A DNA stretch of 45,475 nucleotides from an uncultured Bacteroidales bacterium (GTDB lineage: Bacteria; Bacteroidota; Bacteroidia; Bacteroidales; P3): contig CAMVMX010000020.1 in the NCBI GenBank assembly GCA_947168665.1, positions 1-45,475 of the forward strand, read 5' to 3'. The notes under the pieces were generated by a model. The model saw only the letters and a list, made by a program, of their open reading frames with translations. It did no database searches and had not been told where the DNA came from. Within the stretch, counting starts at the first letter, position 1. Every line of letters begins with the position of its first letter. The position numbers were made by a program, and so were the translations under genes. Positions 35,001 through 43,500 of the stretch are shown here, one piece after another.

Positions 35001-37514
35001 GGCTACCGCGACTCGGTGATGGTGTCCGGTGCACCGCAGACCACCATCACTTCCCTGTTCGGAAGCCAGAAGTACTGGTTCCGCGTGCGGCCGGTGTGCG
35101 ACACGGCAGACACAGGCCTGTTCTATGGATTGGATTCGTGCATGGTGGTGTCATGCCCACTGCCCGACAGTCTCAGCGTGATGACCGTGGGCGACAGCTC
35201 GGCCACACTTGTGTGGGACGGAATGGCCGCTACGCAGCAGGGTCAGATTGTGGTATATGCAGCGGACGGCTCGTGGGGTGACACGATGGCTGTGACAGGC
35301 ACTCAGACTACCCTTTCGGGACTGTTGCCCCGCACCCTCTACGTTGCGAAAGTGCAGGGAATCTGCGGGACGGGCGACACGAGCGCCTACTCGCCGATAC
35401 TGACTTTCCGGACAACAGGCACAGGCATCATGTACCACCTGACTCAGGTGGGCAACCTCAACGCTCCGCACATCAGTGGACCAGCCCCGATAGAGGTGTT
35501 CTGGAAGCACGGATGGAGCCAGACAATCTACGAGGCCGACTCGATAGGGACGTATGGCTATATCGACACGTTGTGGTACTATGCCGAGCAGGTGGGTACC
35601 GACGCCTACGACACCAGTGTCACCATCTTTATGGGCCACACCCCGCTAGCTTCGCACCCTTCAGATTCGGCATGGCTGCAGGCCTCAGACCTTACTCAGG
35701 TATATCACAGCTCGTCGGCGCTCCCTTCCGACACGGGATGGTTTCCCATCGTGCTGAATCCCCCCTTCGAGTATAACGGCAGGGACAATCTGGCTGTTGC
35801 CATCTCCTATCAAGCTACGAACTGGACCGTTGACTGGAAGTTTGCCTACTATAGCAATATGCCTTACTATTACCTCCGCAGGGGCCATGACACCGATGCG
35901 AGCTATAGTTCACATCCCGGCACCATCCCTGGCAACCGCGCCCCTATCATGCCCATAGCCCGATTCTCGATGGCTGTTGACACAATGGCACCTCCGTTCT
36001 GCATGCCAGTCCACGGGGTGCGTGTGGATGAGGACACGGTGGGTACGGTTGTTGTCAGCTGGCTGCCTTACCCGGCCGACTCGATATACCGTTGCGTGTA
36101 TGCAGCAACCGACGGGAGCGACAGTGGCAGTTTTGTCACTTCTTCCACCTCGATGGCTTTGCCGGGACTGCTGCCGATGAAGACTTACCGCTTTGCCTTG
36201 ACCACGTTGTGCCGCAGCGGCGAGCTGACCGCGAGCGTGGAGGTGATGTACACCACTCCTTGCGGCACTATCAGTCAGTTGCCCTGGACCGACGGTTTCG
36301 AGACAGTGGCGGCCGATGTGATTGCAGGTCAAGAGCCTTACTGCTGGAGAGTTTATGTTGAGGACTTTTCCGACGGTGTGGTTGACACGTCGGAGGCCTA
36401 TACTGGACACTCGTGCATGAAACTCAGTGGCAATGTGATAGCGGTATTGCCCGATTTTGACACCACGGCAGTGGATGTGAGCTCGGTGCTGGTGACCTTC
36501 TATGCCTATAACCCCGAAGGCGGACAGATGAGCCTGTCGGTGGGGACGGTGATGGATGTTGAGGGTACCGAGACATTTATGCCGGTAGACACAGTGGCGA
36601 CACAAGGAATATACACACGCTATATGGTCCCGCTGTCACACTACGAGGTGCGGGGCTATGGCTTGGCCCTGCGGTCCTTCAGCATGGACAGCACGGCGGG
36701 AGAGGTGTTTGTGGACAGTGTGAGGGTGGAAGCCATTGCGGCCACCACGGGTGTGATGGTGGACGGCGTGACACAGCACGAGGCCACGGTGCACATTGTG
36801 GACCACAGCTCCGCCACAGGTTATACCGTGATGGTGGTGAGGGACTCGGCTGGCATTTTCGACACAACGACTTATGCCATCGCCGACACGGTGTTGCCTT
36901 TGCAGGGATTGCAGCCGGCCACACGCTATTGTGTATGGGTGAGAAATGAATATGCCGACGAGGTGTATCACAGCCGCTGGATTGGACCGGCGTGTTTCAA
37001 TACCCTGGCAGAGATTCACTGGTACCACGCCCAAGGCCAGAGCAGCGATGCCTCAATGGGATATGTGACCATAAACATGGTGGAAGGCGAGGACTCGGCA
37101 GGGGTGATGGGTCTGTATGCCGAGGGGTCGATAATAGAGTTTACGGCACATGCACTGTCAGCCCACATCCGTTTCGCCCGCTGGGCCGATGGGATGACCG
37201 ATAATCCTCGCCGTTTGGTGCTGACACAGGATACGCTGCTGCGAGCCATCTTCGAGGAGCAAGAGGGTATCGACCCAGTGGTTTCGACAGGTGTGATGTT
37301 GATTCCGAATCCTGCAAGTGAGAGGGTAACAGTGGAGGCAGGAGTGGCGATGGACGAGTTGGAATGTCGCGATATGCAGGGACGACTGATGGCCCAGCAC
37401 ACGGACTGCGGAGAACGGTTTGTCTTGGACGTGAGCATGTGGCCTTCGGGTATGTATTACGTGAGGGTGAGGACTGCGGATGGCTGCGTTGTGGTGAGGC
37501 TTGTTGTGAGGTAG
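32010..37514 (+). CDS. Large T9SS type A cargo protein with repeated beta modules
   Basis: A 1834-residue secreted protein. A signal peptide (LLILLALLVGGGVWAQ) is followed by three copies of a roughly 185-residue beta module (about residues 25-215, 770-957 and 1138-1321). These share a pattern of strands such as GWIDTVWFHCRNRI / YGYIDTLWYYAEQV, a VPIVLDSAFYYDGQG / FPIVLNPPFEYNGRD segment and a final ARFSF/M. Between them lie several fibronectin III-like modules (AELRRVGCTPTSITMDWTEQ; VVSTSFDSVTLAWRAQGDE; TVGDSSATLVWDG) and jelly-roll-like segments starting near 310, 545 and 1415. A divergent InlB-like repeat (FARWADGMTDNPRRL) precedes the T9SS type A sorting domain (LIPNPASERVTVEAG, DMQGRLM, WPSGMYYVRV). 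Adhesion or matrix role inferred. The start could also be 32019. Confidence 0.9.
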   Translation: MADMKKRHLLILLALLVGGGVWAQGVCPTGYTWLDTIVVNGTATSTYLPLGSVANSGQYYHTMWTVYTREEIEESGIFPGSTIRQVGWRLQTANLYGPPEVNIYMKEVPVREVSATSDSIPLDSMTLVYTTKGTTGMIFFPGWTYVALDTAFTYSGRGHLMIAVQRNGGAGGIADRRFYATSGKSVCRYKSQTGVGWVSQMRTGNNGRPVMALRACAGPDVCPRPAVEFTATDSSITVHMGEHDSLYHVVLGQVGFLPDTVGLFSPRSWLSWDDTVRYDLLNPGSKYDIYVRQRCGDYYSLWSGPHTIHTFCGVQSLPYTLTLTQSNAADALDSCWMLHDAVLNGVNILPRAATQAETDSGVVVKAVAVLPEFDVPLNRLHFSYGGLVGMMREIGVVTDADDPSTFIPYDTLDLADWGTETDFSRYTGPAGRAAIRWEQGRAFSRVSVDTVAGCYAPYQPQVDSVVDTTVYVSWRSRTPRATQWRVSYSTHPTFFNYYTTVLTDTTTLRIDSLLPNRYYYLRLRSVCEDSIMSGYHTNTLKFLTACRPIDRLPYRMDATMKLYSSGEMPCWTEVTDTVTNQKYFISPRFDTTAVRMDQLKIILDCGFTHASMLQMGVMEDPSDLTTFVAFDSMMTVAWRTSFYNRMRYGCHLAFRVATNAVFHIDTLTVEQSVVHPVAELRRVGCTPTSITMDWTEQGNATQWLVRCQRAEDGLDTQFVAMAKPATITGLQPYTPTEMKTYTVSVCALHDGDTSLPVQGVFAAAPAEHYTALRIETDTLSSAATTYQPFNRTHQHTWTQLLYPMTEYATAGWIDTVWFHCRNRINLNLDQDTSVTLYMGISDFDHAEGPFDWVPEERLHRVWHGRTVKAESDDQWVPIVLDSAFYYDGQGALALVFSCSFHQQYYSFDSYHYSYKQQGVVMYRAGADTTFAQYPSTIGSRNGTLFGNLPVARFSFYTSDCHNVDSLRVVSTSFDSVTLAWRAQGDEQQWQVVYWAEDGYRDSVMVSGAPQTTITSLFGSQKYWFRVRPVCDTADTGLFYGLDSCMVVSCPLPDSLSVMTVGDSSATLVWDGMAATQQGQIVVYAADGSWGDTMAVTGTQTTLSGLLPRTLYVAKVQGICGTGDTSAYSPILTFRTTGTGIMYHLTQVGNLNAPHISGPAPIEVFWKHGWSQTIYEADSIGTYGYIDTLWYYAEQVGTDAYDTSVTIFMGHTPLASHPSDSAWLQASDLTQVYHSSSALPSDTGWFPIVLNPPFEYNGRDNLAVAISYQATNWTVDWKFAYYSNMPYYYLRRGHDTDASYSSHPGTIPGNRAPIMPIARFSMAVDTMAPPFCMPVHGVRVDEDTVGTVVVSWLPYPADSIYRCVYAATDGSDSGSFVTSSTSMALPGLLPMKTYRFALTTLCRSGELTASVEVMYTTPCGTISQLPWTDGFETVAADVIAGQEPYCWRVYVEDFSDGVVDTSEAYTGHSCMKLSGNVIAVLPDFDTTAVDVSSVLVTFYAYNPEGGQMSLSVGTVMDVEGTETFMPVDTVATQGIYTRYMVPLSHYEVRGYGLALRSFSMDSTAGEVFVDSVRVEAIAATTGVMVDGVTQHEATVHIVDHSSATGYTVMVVRDSAGIFDTTTYAIADTVLPLQGLQPATRYCVWVRNEYADEVYHSRWIGPACFNTLAEIHWYHAQGQSSDASMGYVTINMVEGEDSAGVMGLYAEGSIIEFTAHALSAHIRFARWADGMTDNPRRLVLTQDTLLRAIFEEQEGIDPVVSTGVMLIPNPASERVTVEAGVAMDELECRDMQGRLMAQHTDCGERFVLDVSMWPSGMYYVRVRTADGCVVVRLVVR

Positions 37515-37540
37515 TGCTGGGTCAGCCGCGAGGATATTGC

Positions 37541-37585
37541 AAGCGGGCGGAGCCGTATGGCTCCGCCCGCTTCTTTGTGTTTTTA
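37541..37585 (+). terminator. Terminator between convergent genes
   Basis: AAGCGGGCGGAGCC (37541-37554) pairs perfectly with GGCTCCGCCCGCTT (37559-37572) around GTAT. T-rich sequence with TTTTT at 37581-37585 follows on the plus strand. It serves the cargo gene; the minus side has no T run. Confidence 0.82.
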
Positions 37586-37590
37586 GGTTG

Positions 37591-40500
37591 TTAGTGGATG
37601 AGGATTTCGTGTGTCTGGCCGTCGTCGACAAGGTTGATGGTGGTGGGTTGCGGCTGGTCGTCGGAGGTGCGTTGGTAGCGGATGAGGTAGAGGGCGGTGC
37701 CGTAGCGATAGCGGATGGAGAAAGTGTCCCAGCCGCTGGGAACGTGGGGCGCGAGGGTGAGGGTGGAGCCGTGTTTGTGGAGACCGAGGATGTTTTCGAT
37801 GCCGGTTTTGTAGGCCCAAGAGGCGGAACCGGTATACCAGGTCCAGCCACCACGACCAGGATGCTGGGGATTGCTGTAGATGTCGGCGGCTATGCAGTAG
37901 GGCTCAACTTTGTATTTGAGAACGTCGGCAAGGGTCTGGGTGCGATGGATTGGGTTGATGAGGGAGTAGAGGAAGTAGGCCATGTCGTGGCGTCCTTCTT
38001 TGAGTTGGGCCATGATGTACCACATGGCTCCGTGGGTGTATTGTCCGCCGTTTTCGCGCACGCCGACGGGGTAGTTCATAATGTAGCCCGGTGAGGGTTG
38101 CGAGTTTTGGAAGGCGGGAGTGAGGAGTTGGATGATTTCGTGTTCGCGGTTGACGAGACGGTTGTCGGTCTCGCGGAAGACGGTCTGCTTTTGTTCCGGT
38201 GTGGCGACATCGGTGAGGATGCTCCAGGCTTGTGTGATGAGGTCAATTTGGCATTCGGTGTTGTTGCGGCTGCCCATGGGGTCGCCGTTGTCGAAGTAGG
38301 CGCGGAGGAACCAGGCACCGTCCCAAGCGTTGTCCTGTATGGACTGTATGAGGCGGAGGCGGAAGGAGGCGAGTTCTTCACAGTAGGTGAGGTCGGCACC
38401 AGGCATACGCTGTGTGATTTCTTGCATTTTGGGCAGGAGGTCGACAAGGAAGAAGGCGACCCACACGCTTTCGCCACGGCCTTCGACACCGACACGGCTC
38501 ATGCCGTCGTTCCAGTCGCCGCAGCCCATGAGGGGCAGTCCGTGGGAGCCGATGCGGTTCATGGCGCGGCCGATGGCGCGGCGCAGGTGTTCGTAGAGGG
38601 TGGCGTATTCAAAGTTGGAGTCGTCGGGTTGGGCGGGGGTGGCGTAGGTTACACAGCGCTCGGCTTCGCCCGGTCCGAGCTGGTCGGACTGGCAGAAGGG
38701 GACGCGCTCGGTGAGGATGGCGTCGTCAGCAGTGACGCTGATATAGCGGTAGGTGACAAAGGGAAGCCATAGGTAGTCGTCGCTGAAGGTGGTGCGGGCG
38801 CCGAGGTGCATGCTTTCGTGCCACCAGTGGAGGACATCGCCTTCGGCAAACTGGTGGGCGGCGTGGTCGAGGATTTGGCGGCGTGCATAGGCGGGGTCGC
38901 TGTAGAGGATGCTCATGACGTCTTGCAACTGGTCGCGGAAACCGGTGGCCCCGCCCACTTGGTAGAATCCGGCGCGGGCAAAGAGGCGTGCGGCATAGAC
39001 TTGGTAGAGGTACCAGTGGTTGAGCATGTGGTTGAAGGAACGGTCGGGAGTTTCGACTTGGATGTGGCTCAGGCGGTCGTCCCAGGCGGCGGTGACGAGG
39101 CGGAATTCGCGGTTGATGGCCTCGATGGTGAAGCCTGTGGTGGGAGCCTCGCCGAGGGTGTGCAGGGAGATGATGAAGGCTGCTTCGGTCTCGCCGTTAG
39201 CGGGGATGGTGAGTTGGATGCCGAGGCGTTTGCGATTGGGGTAGTCAAGGCTGTAGTCGATGTCGGCGGGGTTCTGTCCGTCGGCTATGACGTTGAGTTG
39301 CAGCACTTGGTTGTGGTAGATGGGGTGATAGACGTTGCGCGTGAGGATGCTGGCGGACTCTTCATCCCAGACGGAGTGGAGGTAGCGGGCGGTCTGCTCC
39401 TCGCAGGTGCCGAGGACGAGTTTGTAGACCATGTCAAGCTGCAGGGGCCGGGGCTGGTCGGTCTTGTTATGGATTTTTATCTGGTAGTAGCGCTCCATGC
39501 GCTCGTGGGCTACGAAGGTACGGATTTTGACTTCGAGGTCGGGGTAGTCGGCGTCGAAGGCTGAGTAGCCTTGGCTGTGGCGTGCGGTGGCAGGGATGAA
39601 TTGCCGCTTGTCAATGAGGAGCATTTCGCTGGCGTTGTCGCGGACGATGTCGTTGCTCCAGCCGGTGAGTTTGAATTGCTGGGCGTTGTGGGCAAAGGTA
39701 AATCCAGCCATGGTGGAACTGACGACACACCCGAAATGGGGGTTGGCGATAACGTTGACCCAAGGCATGGGGGTGTTGGTGTTGGTGACGACGTAGTCGC
39801 GTCCGTCGTTGTCAAATCCGCCGTACTGATTGTAGTATTCGAGGCTGCTCCATACGCGGAACTGGTTGCCGGTGGGGAGTGTGGGGTACTCGATTTTGTC
39901 CTGGTAGTGGAGGTTGGCGGCTTCGAGGGCGCGGAGCTGTTGCTCGATGGTGAGACCGTCGGAAGTGTTGAAGTTGAGTCGTGCCACAGTGCGGAGGAGG
40001 GTGCGCTCGGCGGGGGTGATTTCGTCACCATTCAGGACGTAGACGTGGCCCGCCTCAGAGTGGGAGGCCCAGAGGTGTTCGGTGTTGGCCATGTTGCGGA
40101 TGAAGTGGGTGAGACCGTCGCGGTCTTTGCCCGCTTCATTGGCTCCAGCGTTGGGGTTGCTCTTGACATCGTTGATGATGACAAGGTCGAGGAGAAGACC
40201 GTGGACCTTGAAGTATTCGAAGGCGCGAAGCATTTCTTTGGCAAAGCCGGAACGGTCGGCACGGTCGATTTCGAGCAGGAGGATGGCGAGGTCGCCACTG
40301 ATGCCGAAGCGCCACAGACCACTTTGTGAGAGGGTGTTCTCGGCAAGGATGGCCTGCCGGTTGTTGCCGAGTGTGGCGGTTTGGGCCATGTACTTGGAGA
40401 TGTTGTTGTAGAGACGCATCTGCGCACCTTTGAGGAGGGACATGCTGTTGCGCATGTTGTTGAAGACGGAGGAAGTCTTGAAGGCGTGCTCGATGTCGAC

Positions 40501-43500
40501 GGGGCTTTGGTACTGTTCGGTAAGTTGGAGGAGGTGTTCGCGGGCTTTGGCGAATCCGGTGATGATGAAGGCGTAGGCTTGCCCGCCGGCGGGGATGTGG
40601 AGGCGGCGGCGCATACTCATGACGGGGTCGAGTGTGGTGCCGACGGTGCCGGTAAGGGTGCGGCGGTTCTCGATGATGTCGGCGTGGCGCAGACTGCCCC
40701 CGCGACCCAGGAATTTCAAGCGCGAGGTTTCGTATTCAACAAGCGAGGACCAGTCGGTCTGGCTGTCAGGGTCGTCGGTGTCGACGGCCCAGAGCTTGTG
40801 GAGCATGAAATGGCGGCTGTCGCTTGCGGCGGGACGGCTGAAGAGGAGTGCCTGGTGGTCGGAGTCATACTCGCTGTGGATTTTCATGCCGTTGAAGACC
40901 CGGTGGTTCTCGTCCTCGATGCCGGGAGCAAGGACCACTTCGCCATAGGAGGTGATTTCGAGGTCGAGGTCGAGGTCGGTATTGTTGGTGAAGGTGAACC
41001 GGCGGATCTCGGCCGAGCGGTCTTTGAGTACGGTGACTTCGGTCTTGGTCTCGATGCCGTCGTCGAGACGCTGGTAAGTGATTTTGTCGCTGGCAAAGCT
41101 GACGTGGTATTTTTCGGGCATCACGTCAAGGGGGGAGTAGGTGGCGGTCCAAAGCCGGTCGTTGCGCAGGTTGCGGATATAGAGGTAGGTGCCGTAGTGG
41201 TCGGCGCTGATTTTGCGGTAGCGGTTGAGCATGATATCGCGGAAGCGCGAAAAGCCGGAGCCGCGGTCATTGAGCAATACAGTGTACTGCCCGTTGCTGA
41301 TGACGCCAATCTCGGGCACATTGGCTATAGTGTCGAAGTCGCGGGCGTCGCTCTCGGTCTGCACTTTGGAGTATTGGTAGCGCTTGTACTGCGTCACTTT
41401 CAAATCGATGTAGGGCTTTACTTGCGCTTTCTCTTTCAGGAGGGTTTCCATGGAGCGCATGGTGGGCTGCTGCATAAAGTAGTTTTGCAGACAGTGTCCA
41501 GCCAAGTAGTTGGCCAGGCTGGCCAGAATCATGCCTTGGTGGTGGGCGTAGTGGGCTTGCACGGGCACATGGTCCTCCTCGTCGTAGCTCTCGAAGAGAC
41601 CGAAACTGGCGTGAGCGCCTTCAACGCGCGGGGGGGTGGTATACATGCCCAGGGCGCGGAAACGCTGCAGGTTGTCGTAAACATCGCGGTCGTTGACCCC
41701 GATGGTCATGAGCGAGCTGTAGGGCGAGACCACAATGCGGTCTGGTGTGGTGTTCTGGAATTTCAGGTAGGGTACGCCAAAGGCATGGTACTTGTAGTTT
41801 TGGGCATCGTCCAGTTCGTTGTAGGCAGTCTCGGATATACCCCAGGGCATAATCTCCTTGCCCCGGCGCACTTGGTTGGCGAAAGCTTGCTGGGCGCGGA
41901 TGGCGAAACTGTAGGTCTCGTCCATGAGGGTGTGCTTGTAGGTGGGGAGGAAGATGAGGGGCATGAAGTATTCGAAGAGGGTGCCATACCACGAGGCCAC
42001 ACCCTTATAGCCCTTGTATTGCACCAGCGTTTTGTCGAGGCAGAACCAGTGTTTGTACGGCGCGTCGCCTTGGGCGATGGTGAGGAAACTGGTGAGGCGT
42101 GCCTCGGAGGCAAAGTTGTTATAGTGGTAGGGCAGCAAGGTGAGGGTGCTATGGTCATAACCGATGCTGAACACATCGAGTTCGTGATTGTAGAGTTTGG
42201 AAAAGTCAGTCTGCTCAATAAGATTATACACTTTGTGCTGCAGACTCTCGATGGTTTCGGGCAGGTCGGGATCGGCGCTGGAGAGGGTGGCGGCCAGATG
42301 GTCGAGATAGCCTTTCACCACATAGAGGCATGCCACGAAGTTGCCGCTGTCGCAGGTGGATATAAAATAGTTGGGCAGGGCTATCAGTTTGCGGACATGA
42401 TACCAGTTGAAAAGGTGCCCATTCCATTTCTCCAACCGCATAACCGTATCCACCACCCGTGCGATACGGGAAACGGCATCGGGGTGGGTGATGAATCCCA
42501 GTTCGGCCGCGCTCACGATGGCCGTGAGCGAGAATCCGATATTGGTGGGCGAGGTCTTGTAGTCCGTCTTCTCCTCGCGGTTCAGTTGGTAGTTGTCCGG
42601 CATCAGCCAGTTATTCTCCTCGGTCATGAGGGTGTCGAAGAAGTTCCAAGTGTCCTGGGCCAGCTGGCGCATCTCGGCGGTTTCGCTGGCGGAGAGGGTG
42701 TGCCGGTCCTGGGGGAATTTTTTGCCCAGCCAGTACATCAGGAAAGGAGCCTGGCACCACACCACCACGCAAAACAGCACAGCGATGAGGTCGATGGTGG
42801 CGCCGCCAGACAGCAGGAAGAACAGCAACAGGACTGCCGAGGCAACATAGTTGAACCAGAATTTCTGTACATAGTCGCCCAACGTGCCTTTGGTGCTTTT
42901 GGCGGCCTCGTCGCTGGTCACCCAGTTGAGCAGGTTCTTATGCGAATGCCACATGCGGTAGCAGGCTCGCACGGCGGCGTCGGTATACATCCATGCCTCT
43001 TTGGGCAGCAGTGCAAACTGCACCAGCGAGCGGTACACCATGACGTTAAAGCCACGCATCAAGGTGGCATAATAATGATAGCGCTTGCCGAAACGCGGCA
43101 GTTTGGTCACCTGTCCCAGGATGAAGTATACAATGGGGCTTGCCACCGTGATGAGTGCCACCAGCACATACCACCACGAGTCGATGGGCGATGCTCCGCT
43201 GAAACCGAAAAACAGCAGCACCATCAAGGCCAGGCTCAACATCGAGCGGCGCAAATTGTCGAATATCTTCCAGCGGCCTATAGTGTTGACTTGGTTTTTC
43301 ACCATCTCGCCGTGTTCGTTGGGCACCCTGTTGCGCAGCCAGCCCATAATCTGCCAGTCGCCGCGGGTCCAGCGGTGGTGGCGTTTGGCGTCGTCTATAT
43401 AGTTGGAGGGGTTGTCGTCGAAAAGTTCCAGGTCGTTGATCAGGCCGCAGCGGATGTGGCAGCCTTCTATCAGGTCGTGGCTCAGTATAAGGTTTTCGGG

